From the NCBI GenBank assembly GCA_958510875.1, contig OY294068.1, positions 21,618,297-21,682,296 on the forward strand: 64,000 nt of DNA, in the 5' to 3' direction. How positions within the stretch are numbered: position 1 is the stretch's first letter; each line of letters starts with the position of its first letter. A model generated the notes under the pieces. That model searched no databases, was not told the origin of the DNA, and saw only the letters and a program-made list of their open reading frames with translations. Positions 47,520 to 60,369 of this stretch are shown here, piece by piece. The stretch is from Endomychus coccineus (lineage: Eukaryota > Arthropoda > Insecta > Coleoptera > Endomychidae). The translations under genes were made by a program, and so were the position numbers.

Positions 47520-48075
47520 TTGTTGGATATTTGAAATCATCTGAGTACAAAAGTTTTAAATCGTATTCATTTCATGCCACCTCAGGTGTACCTCCAGGAT
47601 CAGTACTTGGACCATTCCTATTTAATTTATTTATCAATGACATTCCTTCCTTTATTTGTCTGTTATTATCTTCTTTACGCTGACGATTTGAAACTTTACT
47701 CGGCAGTAAAGCATTCTTTCCGTTTCATTTCACTGCAACATGACTTGAATGCACTTAGTATTTGGTGTGATAAATCATCTGGAGCTTAGTATTAGTAAGT
47801 GCACTTTCATAATTTTCACCAAGAAAATTACACCTATTACAAACTTGTTGACACAGCCCTTGCTCGTTCGTATAGTGACAGAGACTTGGGAGTTTTGTTT
47901 GACGTGAAATTGTCATTTGCGTCTCACATTGAATCAATTGTTTCTAGCGCCTACAGAATGCTAGGCTTTATCATCCGGAATTGATGCCTATTTAACAATA
48001 GTGATCCAATAACAATATTATACAATTCATTTGTTCGTTCTAAGCTCGAACATGCTTCAATTGTGTGGTTTTTTT
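47520..48075 (+). pseudogene. LINE RT relic, plus strand
   Basis: The plus strand reads SGVPPGSVLGPFLFNLFIND (motif B), then YADDLKLYSAVKHSFRF (motif C, catalytic YADD intact) in the frame 47,574-47,789. The frame 47,799-47,984 has SDRDLGVLFDVKLSFASHIE of the thumb. It ends with ILYNSFVRSKLEHASIVW near 48,070. The frame breaks near 47,790 and 47,985. Both 5' and 3' parts are missing. Confidence 0.75.
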
Positions 48076-48079
48076 TCTA

Positions 48080-49590
48080 TTAGTCTATGAAAGTTTACTT
48101 GGTAATAAAAATTATTGTATTAATCAGATAATATTCATTTGATTCCATTCACTTCGAACAGTCGATATATTCTCAGTCACAAACTGTATTTGCAATTGAA
48201 ATTTAAAAAATATATATCAACAACCAACAAATTATTTATTACTATTAGACGAGTACAAGGCTAACGAGATAAGCGGAGGCAGATTTCATTCTCTGCACAC
48301 CTAGAGATGAATTTTTACTTCTCTAGGTGCTCACATCATCGCTTTCCAAGCCAAGATATGTGCAATAAAAACCAGAGCCCAGGAGAATCGGAAATTAAGC
48401 TGCTGAGGTAGACGTGCTTCTCGACAGTTGTTATCTCTAGAATTTAATTTTCTGCTTTCTCACATTTATAATTAGTTAATCACAGTTCATCGGAAACCAT
48501 AGTTTCATAATCATGCGATTCACAAATCGAAGTCAAACCTTCAGATGAAAAACATAAGCTCATCGCCATGGTCGGTCTCCTAGAAACACTGATCATCTAT
48601 ACTATTTATTGAATTGGTGATAGTGCCTATTCTCTTACTATGTACTAAAGAAGAACTCAATATTATTTTGAATAAAAGTTTCATTTGAAAAATCATACCT
48701 GCTCATGACATCTTGATGAGATATTAATTTTTAATGGTAGAATCTACTATTGTTGTAAAATGGTACGATCAAAATTCTCACGAAAACAAAGCATATTCAA
48801 TAGTGGTCTGGCATTAGATCACATCATGTTCTAAATTATCGTAATAGCAGAGTTTAGATAGTATGAATAGGCTTAAAATATTGGCAGGAAAAGTTACAAT
48901 GAAGAATAAATAGAAATATTAAAATTAGATAAATAAGCGATACGATTAATTTTTACTATATAATCTCAAATAATCATTATTTCTAAGTGAAATTAGAAGA
49001 AGTCTCCATGCAACTAAAATAGAGAACTAACGTTTCTAATACTGTTAGAGTACAAAACTGTCATGGGCAACTTACTTAGAAATATGTAAAGGTGATGATT
49101 CTGAAACAAACAACTTGCTGAATTTTTTTCTACATTAGATGCAATTAGAAATAAGTGATCCAACAAAATCAATAAAACGCAATGATAGTATCGATAATAA
49201 CATCATCAAATGGCATTGAAATATCAATTTCTCTATATTATAACTATAAACTATCCAGAAATACTATTCTAATCTTTAGGGGTATTTGTTCAGAGCAAGC
49301 CTTCCATTGAAGGTAAATTATCGATTTGCGCATATCATTCTCAAGAGATGAGCAAAATAGAGAATAATGGTTCAAGAATACCTTGTTTCTATTAGTAAGA
49401 TCTGAAAATATTTATTAAACACATTAAATATTTCACCATAATGACGTGATATATAAATATTCAATTAGCAAATGTGCGGCAGCAAGCTATAAAAATTATT
49501 GATTGTTTACAAAATAAGTGAGCATAAAAACAAGATCTAAGTAATGAGAAGGATATTTGTATATATTATAGTTAAACTGATGAGAGAAAA
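48080..49590. other. non-coding, nothing recognised
   Basis: Very AT-rich; no open frame of note. Confidence 0.5.
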
Positions 49591-50630
49591 GTTGTCAGTT
49601 AGCAATGATCAATTATCATCATCAGTTACTAGAAGTTATCAGTTAGCAATGATATGCTATCATTAACAGTTACTAGAAGTTACCATTTAACAATGAATAG
49701 TTATCATTAGCAGTTATTAGTAGTTATCAGTTAACAATGATCAATTATCATTATCAGTTACTGGAAGTTATCAGTTAGCAATGATTTGTTATCATTAACA
49801 GTTACTAGAAGTTATCACTTAACAATGAACAGTTATCATCAGCAGTTACTAGTAGTTATCATGTAGCAATGATCTGTACTGGAAGTTATCATTTAGCAAT
49901 GAACAGTTACCATTAGCAGTTACTAGAAGTTATCAGTTAGCAATAATCAGCTAGCATTAACAGTTACTAGATGTTATCATTTAGCAATGAACGCTTATCA
50001 TTAGCAGTTACTAGAAGTTATCAGTTAGCAGTTATCAATTATCAACAGCAGTTACTTAAATTTATCAGTTAGCAATGATCTGTATTGGAAATTATCATTT
50101 AGCAATGAAAAGATATCATTAACAGTTTACTAGAAGTTATCATTTAGCAATGAACAGTTATCATTAGCAGTTACTAGACTAGAAGTTATCAGTTTGCAAT
50201 AATCAGTTATCATTAGTAGTTACTAGAAGTTATTAGCTAACAATGATCAATTAAAATTAGCGGTCACTGAAATTTATCAGTTGGCAATGATCTGTAGTGG
50301 AAGCTATCATTTAGCAATGAACAGATATCATTAGCAGTTACCACAAGCTATCATTCAGCAACAATCGGTTATCATTAGCAGTTACTGAAAGTTATCAGTT
50401 ACCATTAATCTGTACTGAAAGTTATCATTTAGCAATGAACTGATATAATTAGCAGTTATTAAAAGTTATCATTTAGTAACTAACAGTTATCATTAGCAGT
50501 TACTAGGAATTATCAGCTAGCAATGATCAATTATCATCGGCAGTTAATGAAAGTTATCAGTTAGCGGTAATCAGTTATCGTAAGCAGCTACTGAATGTTA
50601 TCAGTTAGCAATGATCAATTATCATTGTCA
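49591..50630. repeat. 44-bp minisatellite, ~24 copies, trimeric higher-order pattern
   Basis: The monomer runs gttatcagttagcaatgatc through atcagttactagaa (44 bp). In the left part three variants alternate in fixed order: caatgatcaatta, caatgatttgtta and caatgaacagtta. This makes a ~132-bp trimer. Further right, shortened units (caatgatctgtactggaag) break the order. Not a CRISPR: the units are contiguous, diverged and without unique spacers. Confidence 0.92.
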
Positions 50631-50639
50631 AACTTCTGT

Positions 50640-51590
50640 TGAGCAGTAACTATTGATTGAGACACCCTTTTGTAAGCACATAGTTCATTTTAATGAACAA
50701 AAATCGATAGATACACAATAGAACATGTTATGTACTTAGAATTGATCGTTCTCATACTACAGAACAATGTGAATCCCTAAATCTAATTACATAATCTCAG
50801 TACAAGTGAATTGATTCGATAAATTCGAATCAATACTATTGTAATTGTATTGTCACCGTATTGCAGCTTTCGTCAAGAGCGTATAAGTGAACGAGTAACG
50901 AACTATATAGTAACTAATGAATTTGTTTGCAGTAAATCTACATGAAACGTGGGCGCTGCTAAATCCATAGACAACTATGTGTATAATACAACCATCACAA
51001 TGACACAAAAGGAAATCCATACAGCGCGGATCCTTTCGGTTTTTATATTCACACTCACGTTAACAAGGTAACAAGAATACTTCTCGTTTTCAGTACATCC
51101 TGCGGCTAAATTTTCCAAGACCTGTTTATTGCATTTCTAAGTTACCATTTAGAAGTGAATGCTCGTTTATTTTCAAAATAAGCGAGGGCTTTCATCTGAC
51201 CTCAGTTATTCAAACAAACTGAAATGAATTCAGTATACGAGAAGTAACTGGTTCCTTTTGTACAAGCGTTAAGAGTGCTACTTCACGTTGAATGTCAAAA
51301 ATGAAAAGAACAAGTTCAAGAACAAAGCGGACCTACTTCACGATATATCAAGCTGACATAAGCGTCATACATGAACGCATCCACCAAATTTTGTTTATTA
51401 TAATTCACATAATTCTGAACATAGTCTATTTCCGACCACCTTGATTATCGTTTAAATATGATGACTATAGTTTTCAATAACGGACAAAAGTATTTAAAAT
51501 CCTGCTAAAAATATTGACCATCTGAAACTATCCGATTTTTCCAGGAATTCTTCCATTCATAGAAAAGTTCAATGCAGGACGTTAACCAAC
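50640..51590. other. non-coding, nothing recognised
   Basis: Sequence between two tandem arrays; no supported feature. Confidence 0.5.
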
Positions 51591-51594
51591 TGAT

Positions 51595-52490
51595 GGTGTT
51601 AACAATTCTTCCGGCGCCTTTCTCCAAATTATGAATACGTGTTCTATGTAACATAATGTATTCAAAAATCAACATAACAGATAGCTAATTTCAAGAGCTA
51701 TCTCATTTAATGCTTCGAAAACAGTAGGTTTGAAAGAAGTGACTTTATCTAGCATTAAAAATTCTTCCGGCGCATTCGCCAAATTATGCAGTTAATTGCG
51801 AAGTTACACCAGAAGTTATCAACATGATACTCACAGACATTTTTGTTACGAGTTTCCAAAGAAGTATAATCACATCAAGATTGTTTGAGGAGTATGAAAC
51901 GGCAGTTAGTTCGATGTGACCAAGCAGGCCGCGTTAACAATACTTTCGGCGCCTTCGCCAAATTATGAATACATAATTTTATTCATTATATCACTCAATT
52001 TAGTTGCATTTGAAAATACCAGAATTGTGAGCATACGATTAAGCTACTTGAGAACGTAACCTTGCTGTTAAATGCGAAGTTACACCAGAAGTTATCAACA
52101 TGATACTCACAGACAGATTTGTTATGGGTTTCGAAAGAAGTACAATCCAATCAAGATTGTTCGAGGGGTATGAAACGTGAAGTTACTTCGATGTGATAAA
52201 GTTTCTTCGATGAGACCAAGTAGAACCGCGTTAACATTTCTTCCGGCGCCTTCGCCAAATTATGAATACATAATTTAATTCATTATAATCACTCAATTTA
52301 GTTGCATTTGAAAATACCAGAATTAAGAGCTAACGATTGAACTAGTAGAGAACGTAGCCTTGCAGTTAATTGCGAAGTTACATTAGAAGTCATCAACATA
52401 ATACTCAGATATATATTTATTATGGGTTCCGAAAGAGATTGTTCGAGGAGTATGAAACGTGCAGTTTGTTCGATGTGACCAAATTGGCTT
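51595..52490. repeat. ~297-bp satellite, three to four partial units
   Basis: The box cttccggcgccttcgccaaa recurs near 51,611, 51,768, 51,946 and 52,242. The last two are 297 bp apart and the earlier units are shortened. Each full unit also has gcgaagttacaccagaagtt, tactcacagacag and gaggagtatgaaacg. A related box (tctggcgcattcgccattta) occurs alone at 42,298. Confidence 0.8.
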
Positions 52491-52930
52491 CAGCAGAAAT
52501 TGTGGCGCAGAACATTACTCATGGTGGAGCCAAGGATGTTGAGAGGGAACCTGTGGAACACCCGCGTAGAAGCCCTTCATATCGAAGGACACTCCGTCAA
52601 CCACCACATGGCGTGATATATCTAAGAGAAAACTCCATAGTAAACAACAAAATTGGGGTCAATGTTACAGCTAGAGATTTCCCGTATTTTTTGAAGGATG
52701 TTTGTTATATGTATGTTGGGTAGGTAAACAGGTGTCCTGTTGATCACCAGGATCTTGGTTGTTTATTATTTTGGAGCTTTCTGGATATTGTATGAGCTCA
52801 ATGTTGATTACTTTCTCTATTACTTTAGAGATCGCAAATGGTATTACAATGGGTCTATAATTATTGAGAAGGGTCTTCTATCCATGTTTTCGTAATTGAT
52901 TGGCCTCTAACTGCTTTCAAATATGTGTCT
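52490..52930 (-). pseudogene. jockey-like LINE relic
   Basis: Strong nucleotide similarity to 61,680-62,010 (for example actccgtcaaccaccacatgg, gagctcaatgttgattactt). It covers the RT region before motif B. The complement is broken by stops. The 117-aa plus-strand frame over it (52,370-52,723) is antisense noise. Confidence 0.7.
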
Positions 52931-52975
52931 TTCGAGTAAATGATGACACCTGCGCAAAACCATACATATAGTGAA

Positions 52976-55052
52976 GTGTGCCAAATTTTTAGAAGGGCTT
53001 ATTCACATGGAAAAACATTTATGTTTTGATGTGAATAACAATGCCGTCAGATTTTGATGGCCAATTCTAAACGTAACCCTGTCCGATATCCAAATAATGG
53101 ATTTTTCACCTATTTTGGCCATTTTATGGGTCAGTTTTTAGTTATAATTTTTTTTAACCACTTTTATTACTGGTTAAGGTGCAAAATTGTCACTTTTTCA
53201 TTGTCGATATTTGAGTAACATTACATTTTCATCATTTAATCAAATCAAGCCAAATTATGACCAAATTGAATGCATTTGGTAGTTCCAAATAGTTGCGAGA
53301 CGCTGTCCTAATTACAAAAAATTGGATCTTAAACAAAACAATTCAATATTTTCAGCTGAAATTTGGACAGCTTTTTGTAACCATTATGAGCAACTTTCAC
53401 ACCAAATTTCATCCAATTTTTAAAAAAACGTATGTATTGTTAACTTAACTGTTATGTGTTTATTAATTAATGATGATTATGTTTGAATTCTAATTTTATT
53501 TTTATTTTAATTCTATTCCGGCTAGCTTTATATTTTGATTTGAATGTTTTGAATTATATTTATTTTATTTGTTTGATTTGTTTTGATTGATTTGAATGAT
53601 AATGATCTTTTTATATTATATGGAATTAAACACAATATTTTGTTTGAATGTTAAAAGTTTCTATATTTTAATATTAATGACTCTATGATATATTTCAGGC
53701 TTACAGATTTTACGACTTATATTTTATGTTCTAAAATTCCTATGTTTAACCTCAAAAACTTAATAGTAATTCTTGTTTACAAACGACAAGCTTTCATTCA
53801 TATTTACAAATAACAATACAATGAGGATATTATAAACAAACTTACTTTTAGTTTATATCCAATAATATGATAGAAAATGTCGGCAATGTTCAGTTGATTT
53901 TATCTTCTTGATGATTTGATTATTCACTTTAAAAACAATTACTCTGCTATACACATACACAAGGTAAACTACGTTGTTACTTCTTTGTAAATTCAGGAAC
54001 TGTTGATAATAAATTGTTAACTTGTTTTATTCTTTCAAGATATAAAACTTCTTCTATAATATACTGGAACGCTATCGAAGACTGGATATTCTACGATGCT
54101 ACTTATTAACTGTGGTTATTATAACCTTAAACTTTGTTCGAATACTCAGGAACACTACTTGATTCGTAGTAATAATTTACTTGCTTCGGTTACTTTAACT
54201 TGTCGAAGCTACAGAGACTACTTGAGTTCTCCGATGTTACCAAAAACTAAGGTTATGGAATTCAACTTGAGCTGCAGGAGATGCTTTGGATCTTAGATGT
54301 AAATGCAAACTGTCTTAGCTTCTATCTTAGATTTCCTTTTATAGGACTTCCAAAAGGACGCCAATTGATGTCATTTCTAACCAATGAGGTGCTTCCTTTC
54401 TTAATTTAGGATGTTTTGGTCATTGTTGTAACTGACATAACTTCTTAATTGTTGACTGTTTGATGTATTTAAATTGTCTCGACCAATCAGAATTGAGGAT
54501 TCTATAAATTTTGAATTATTGAAGATTTTCAAATTATTTAAAGTGATGGTGCTTTCTGCTATTTAAATTAATATTGCCTACATTTTTCACATATTTTGGT
54601 ATAAGATAACCTATGATTAGGTTCATATTAACTTGATTATTCCAATATTTATGTCAATTTTGACATTTACCAATTCTTAAATTTTATATATTTTATTAAT
54701 CTTATGTTCGGTAAGTTCAAATTTTATCATTTTATGTTGTTTAGGAAATGAAATCATAACAATATATGTAAATTTCAGGAAGGAGGAGGATGAACCGATC
54801 ATCAAGTTTGGACTACAGGTTTCTCAAATATCGACAGTAAAGGGGTACCAATTTCGTAGTAACGGAAATGTTTAAAAAAATTAAAACTGAAAAATTCACC
54901 TCAAAATTACTAAAATAGGTCAAAAAATTCATTTTTTGGATATTGAACAGTGTTCCGTTCAGAGTTGGCGTTCAAAATTTGAGGGTATTGTTATTTACAT
55001 CGAAACATAATTTTTTTTTCATGTTCTAAGCCCTTCTAAAACTTTTTCCACC
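52976..55052. mobile_element. non-autonomous DNA transposon with ~230-bp inverted repeats
   Basis: The left arm 52,976-53,225 matches the complement of 54,825-55,052. Shared blocks include ttttagaagggctta, gatgt(g/a)aataacaat, gacctattttggccat-like and gtcgatatttgag. The interior (~1.6 kb) is AT-rich with no transposase frame; a 66-aa frame at 54,096 is featureless. The arms differ at about a quarter of positions, so the copy is old. Confidence 0.75.
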
Positions 55053-55054
55053 CT

Positions 55055-56000
55055 TACTCTACTAATAATCTAACTATATTTGGAAATATCAATATGATAA
55101 ATGACTTATAAATGTCTTCAAAAGGTCTCATCATAATAGTAAATGATGGACTTTTCTGCATATATACTAAAGAAAAGAATAAATACACATAAATAATTAT
55201 CTCATTTTTAGTATACCATAACATACCTATAGAACCTTTTGTTAGAATTATACATCTACGTAGATTCATTTCGAACAACTGTTATATCGAAGCGCTCGTG
55301 AATTTATCGAATTCAGATGGTTTTATTGGAATAACCTCTGAACTCTAACCAATTTGTTTGATCCAATTTGAAGAAGAATGTAATGTCCCATAACTAATTT
55401 GCCAAATTTCATAAGCAAGAACGCTCCGTAGTATAATTGTGCTAATTAACAACCCACCAATGAAATAATTAGGGGCAAAAAATATTTCCACCCCTATTCG
55501 TAAGTTCTGACACTTTATGGAATCATTTGCGGATGACAGGATTTTATAATTGTTTTATAATTCGATGTTTGTTTAATTACCTGCCAGTAGGTAACTGATT
55601 TGATGGAATTTCAGACGTTTAAATAACATTTCAGTTTTATTGCCGATCATCGATATCAGAATTGAATCGGCAGATTTGTGTTTTCCATAAAATTGATACG
55701 GAATTCGCAAATCATAATTCTTAAGCTCCATTTAGAAAATATGGAAACATTGAATTCACTCACATACTATTACTGATGTACAAACATAATGGACTAGTAA
55801 GTTGTTTCACAAAATGGTGAATGACTTTTACCAATCCTACCAGACCGACAAATGAATATCTTGAATAATATGCGCCTGCTTTGTGCCACGTGGTCTACTT
55901 CCCTAATGAGAAAAACTGTTTTCTTCACCCCCTCTTCCAGGAGTTGGCAGTGTTTGCCTTCCACACTTCCGATTGAACAGCTGCAGCTTTGGCCATTCCG
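55055..56000. other. non-coding, nothing recognised
   Basis: No supported feature. Confidence 0.45.
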
Positions 56001-56003
56001 TTA

Positions 56004-56079
56004 TACAGGGGTTTTATTCAGAAACATTACTTTTAGCGAAATAAACTTTTAACCAGCACTTGACGCAAATGACCCTGTA
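56004..56079. mobile_element. 76-bp mini-MITE
   Basis: Begins TACAGGG and ends CCCTGTA, the terminal signature of Tc1/mariner-type MITEs. The inner sequence has little further inverted symmetry, so an internally deleted copy is likely. Confidence 0.4.
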
Positions 56080-56523
56080 TTTGAATTCCGTTTCTTTTGA
56101 AAGATATTCCGATGAATGTATCAACCAAATGAGACGAGAGTTCCATCCCTATTCCACAAATATGGGTTAGGTTATGACTCTTTAAATATTCTAACTGAAT
56201 AAAATATCTGGATGAATTTCTAGATTTCATTCTTGTAATGGGATGATGAAGAAGTTAACTCCGAGATATCCCAAATCTGTTCAAATATATAGATTGTTCC
56301 ATTTTATTAAATAAATAACTATTCGACCTAGTGAACATACAAGGTACAAAGTGATGATCTTCGAAACCTCCTATAATGAAGGATAAATAGATCTGTAGAA
56401 CATTGATGAAGTCAGTTATCAAAGTTATTGAAATTATTAGAAGTATATTTACTATTTTAACGCGTGTAATGAATCATTAGGTCATTATCTAGTTATAAAT
56501 TATATGTAGTGCTGTTAACTGGA

Positions 56524-56625
56524 TGTGTAAATGTTACAATAAACCATGAAATTCACTAGGATATAATTCCTCCTGATTCAAATTACATGGGTATCCTGCC
56601 AGGATCGCCATGTAAAGGTTCCTGA
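56524..56625 (+). repeat. direct repeat, copy 1
   Basis: gtgtaaatgttacaataaac through cctgccaggatcgccatgta. It recurs in the same orientation at 57,133-57,225 with about 85 percent identity by eye. Confidence 0.75.
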
Positions 56626-57004
56626 TGAGCAGTGATGGAAATACTGGTATTGATTACCATCTGAAATACTGGCAGCGGATCACCTTGTGAAGTTCAGGTT
56701 CTTTGGGTTATAGTTGATGAGGAATTAGATCATCGCAGGTTCCAGTGGTTTATAAGGTAGCACGTACAACGTACATATCTACGTATCAACACTTTATACA
56801 GACTTGGGCCCTTCCCTGTCTCTTCATCTGGCAAATGAAATTTCAGTTAGGAAAACGGCAGATGGAGTTACCGGTTACCTTATGTCCGTCTTTTCAGAAA
56901 AACTTGTACTGCAGATAATTAAGCTCCTCCAGTCAGCAATCTGGCCATAATCATAGATAATATAACTTAAGTTATATTTTTCTACAATTATCTGCGCAGA
57001 ACAT

Positions 57005-57130
57005 AATTTGTATTTGTGTTTCAGTTCAAGCCCCAAGCCTGCCCTAAAGATGCCACCTATGATGGTTGGCGAAACGTCGGCATCAAGTTGTGATATTGTG
57101 ACGCGAAATCCATCCGGAAATAAAGAATAT
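57005..57130 (+). repeat. PLE end with hammerhead-like motif (single arm)
   Basis: Contains gccctaaagatgccacctat, then ttggcgaaacgtcggcatca and cgcgaaatccatccgg. It matches one arm and the centre of the palindrome at 39,260-39,434. No coding region is attached. Confidence 0.65.
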
Positions 57131-57132
57131 AT

Positions 57133-57225
57133 ATGTGTAAATGTTACAATAAACCATGAAAGCCACTATGATATAATTGCTCCCGGTTTAAATTACATGA
57201 ATATCCTGCCAGGATTGCCATGTAA
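57133..57225 (+). repeat. direct repeat, copy 2
   Basis: Second copy of the 56,524 repeat, directly adjoining the PLE end at 57,005-57,130. Confidence 0.75.
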
Positions 57226-57579
57226 GAGACTGGCAACGGATCGCCATGTAAAGTTCTGGTTTGGAGGGGTTGTAATTGGTGCAATTGAAAGAATGATATA
57301 GTATATTACATTACTAGAGTGGAAAGTGACCCATTTCACAAGAGTGGGAGGATGTTGCCAATCCTACGAGTGTGACTTGGCACTCAATTCACACAATTTT
57401 TCCGACGACCACATATTAATGTTTAATCTCAAAAAATATATATCTTTTCCGACTTTACCAAGAAAACTAATGATTGAATAAGAAAAACTTGAAATAACAA
57501 CTACTTAGAATTATAGAAATTGAAAGTAATATTATTAATTCTACAATTCGTTAATTGTATTGGAGTTTAATTAATAATC

Positions 57580-57774
57580 TCAAGCGTATTCGTACCTCCT
57601 TTTGGACTTTTCAGGCAGTAATTTCAGTGATGTTAATTTTGCAGCCTTTTTAATTTCAGGTGGAGTACATTTATCATCACTGTCAATCTCTATATCTATG
57701 TTTAATGGAATTTCAAATACTATTCTTACGGTTTTTATATAAAATGCATATTCTGCAAAACAGTCTTTTTTCAC
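57580..57774 (-). pseudogene. possible N-terminal fragment of a recombinase/Crypton-like protein
   Basis: A 64-aa frame. The last 30 residues (CTPPEIKKAAKLTSLKLL, PEKSKRRYEYA) resemble the start of SAM-like core-binding domains of domesticated tyrosine recombinases. It ends at a stop just after aaaaggag-gtacga, which could be a splice donor. No continuation was found. This is a guess based on pattern memory. Confidence 0.25.
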
Positions 57775-57779
57775 TCATG

Positions 57780-58980
57780 TCATGATCGATCGATATCAAT
57801 ACACAATATATCTAAAGTTGACGAATCGATAGAAAAAATCGGGTATTGATCAATAAATCTGAAATATCGATCCTTTTGAAAATCCGGACATTATTGAACA
57901 TACCTATTATGAACCATACATATGCTTTTAATCTTACTATGCAATATGATACTCTGGGCAAGATGTAATAAGAAAATAGAATATATCTCATTCAGGATTT
58001 ATAGGAAATAAATACCTTTTTGGTATATTACATTCTGTTAATGTGTTCAATATAACAAATGTTTACAACTCGTTCTCCTTTTAGTTGCACTTTGAACGTT
58101 AAATCTGAACTAGTTCAGTACAAACTAGGTTGAATGCGTGGCTTAATTAACTCACGATGATCTTATCATATAAATTGCACTTGGCAACTAGAAAGTTGAG
58201 CTTCTATTAAATTTTTATGTAAATAAGAAAAACTGCAAATTTGACGGAACTAAACAGGGCTAATTAAGTCATGGAATGATTCGGTGCTCAAGTCAAGTTC
58301 TGTTAGGCAGGTGAATAAGGAGAGTCCCGAGACCTTGGCCGGAAAGTTTGCATAAATCAACTTGAAAAGCAGATAGTCCGCGTGTTACGCTCCATATTGA
58401 TAAAATCTTTCGAGGCCTACTTACATGCTAATATCGTGTCTACTTCTCCAAATATAATTTGAGCATATCGAAATCGCATACTTGTGTCTGTTAGAATTGA
58501 CAAGCAGCTTATTTATAATTATTCATAACATTTCAAAGGATCACGATTGGAGCCAAGTTTCAGGAACAATCGTACTTTGAAGGAATATGAATTGTAACAC
58601 AACAAACTCGGATAATATATTCAGTCGAATCACGGATTACATTCATCTTAGAGATAATGATTGTAATGCTAATTCATCAACGAGAGATTAGATTTCGTGA
58701 TTTCATGAATATATAGCAGATTGATGGAATACATTACCCATAAAAATAATAGGACAACAGAAGTTTAAGTCGTATTCGAATCAAATGAAATCATATCAAA
58801 TGCTTTATTGTTCGGATCAGTTCAAACTTAAGTACGTACAAAGTAAATTGAATATTATTAGAAAACACAAAACAAAAATGAGACAATACAAATGAGAAGT
58901 CATATAGATTACTAGCAATATAATTGTTTTTTATTAAAACATGTGTAGGAGACTATAAAAGAGTTACCACTGTGGATACG
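57780..58980. other. non-coding, nothing recognised
   Basis: No supported feature. Confidence 0.45.
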
Positions 58981-59089
58981 CAATGACACTATGAATAAGA
59001 AACAATCACCCTTATTCACTGGAAATACTGTAATTAGTACCTTTCGGTTACTAAGTAGCCATCATCATAGTGACCTGAATTATAAAAAA

Positions 59090-59390
59090 TTAAAATGTGC
59101 CTGTATAAATACTATTTGGGACTAAAAATGCAAATAATGCGCCCTCAGCTGGTGATAAATCGTAATTGAATAAATTGCTTTTTCGTTTATACATTTCCGT
59201 TCCTTCTAAATTACCTAGATATATGTCCGTAATGTGTCTTAAAAGTGATACACTTTCTTGAGAAATGGTGTGACCTGTATTCAAAAGATTATTCACCATT
59301 ATTTTTCATTATATATGCATATTCTTCATACCGAGTTCAAATGTTCCTTCTAGTTGGACCCGCATAGCATTTTAAACACGACTCATAATC
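59090..59390 (-). pseudogene. PLE GIY-YIG C-terminal relic
   Basis: The frame 59,299-59,090 reads LLNTGHTISQESVSLLRHIT and IYKRKSNLFNYDLSPAEGAL. It is the same as the endonuclease tail at 32.2 kb, and retains the family's C-terminal residues missing there. Decayed YVGP-TRRNI-like sequence lies upstream (59,340-59,390). Confidence 0.75.
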
Positions 59391-59394
59391 TTCA

Positions 59395-60368
59395 TCATCG
59401 TTTATTCACAAAAAATAATACAAGCATAATAAGACTATACATTCTGTAAATAAACATTGGGAATAATGGGCGCAGGTAAGTTTTGGATACCCCTCCTCAT
59501 CCTATTAGGCAGAATGTTAAATGACTTTGTACGAGACCATAATAAACAATTTTTTTTGTTTCAGGTCCAATCTGTTCTTAGTTGGCGGAACTTATACAGA
59601 ATACTTCTTGATTTATTTACTAAATAATTTATATGGAAGTCGTATACCAAATGAGAGTCTATTAGAACTCCTAAATATTTTATGTTTGTTGTTGAAGATA
59701 TTCTAAATGCATTTTGAATAGTTATAAATTGGTAGTATGGCAAGGAAGATTTATAATTACAGAAGAGACAAGAAAAAAGTTTTGTTGAAATTCAAAGAAA
59801 GTTGTTTGTGATCAAACTAATCTTCAATCATTTCCAGATCCTTTTCTGCTTGTTCTTTGACCTCAAGACAGGTTTCACCAGAATAGAAAACTACTGTGTC
59901 ATCTGCAAAACTAGTTATTTCTCCGGACGATCCTATAGAAATAATTGGTTCACATATGTACAGAATAGTACTGGACCTACAACTGTTCCTTGTGGTACTC
60001 CACATTCAATTTTCATTTCAGTACTCTTTGTGTTTTTTTAATTCTTACGATTTGTTTCCGGTCTGTTAGATATGACTGTAGTAAGTTGAATGCGTTCTCT
60101 CTTATTCAAATGTTCTCTAGAGTGGTTAATAGAATGGAGTGGTTAACTGTGTCAAGTGCTTTCATTGAGTCAATGAAAACTCCTATTGACGGTTTACTTC
60201 TATCCCGTGCTTCGTATATGCTATCAGTTACTGTAATAGTGCATTTTGGGTGCATTTTCCTTCTTGAAAACCAAATTGTGATTTGGATGATATTTTGTGT
60301 TTTTGAATTAATGAATTTAGTCTAGTTCTGATTAACTTTTCTAAGATTTTGCTGAGGTTTGTAATTAA
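59395..60368 (-). pseudogene. LINE RT relic nested in the PLE
   Basis: Minus strand: IGVFIDSMKALDTVNHS (motif A, about 60,180), GVPQGTVVGP-like motif B with CTYVNQLF (about 59,990-59,950), and SFADDTVVFYSGETCLEVKE (motif C, FADD intact) in the frame 60,005-59,817. The thumb IKYLGVLIDSHLVYDFHIN and LVNKSRSILYKFRQL lies in the frame 59,743-59,561. The 3' UTR runs to about 59,395. Several frameshifts; inactive. Confidence 0.75.
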
Positions 60369-60369
60369 T

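Noticed and set aside
49591..50630. CRISPR-like array
   Set aside because: Units are contiguous and diverged with no spacers, in a eukaryotic context; it is a minisatellite.
52370..52723. 117-aa plus-strand protein
   Set aside because: It spans the end of a satellite and the antisense of a LINE relic; no domain.
59990..60325. 111-aa plus-strand frame
   Set aside because: Antisense of the nested LINE RT relic; hydrophobic composition comes from the complementary strand.
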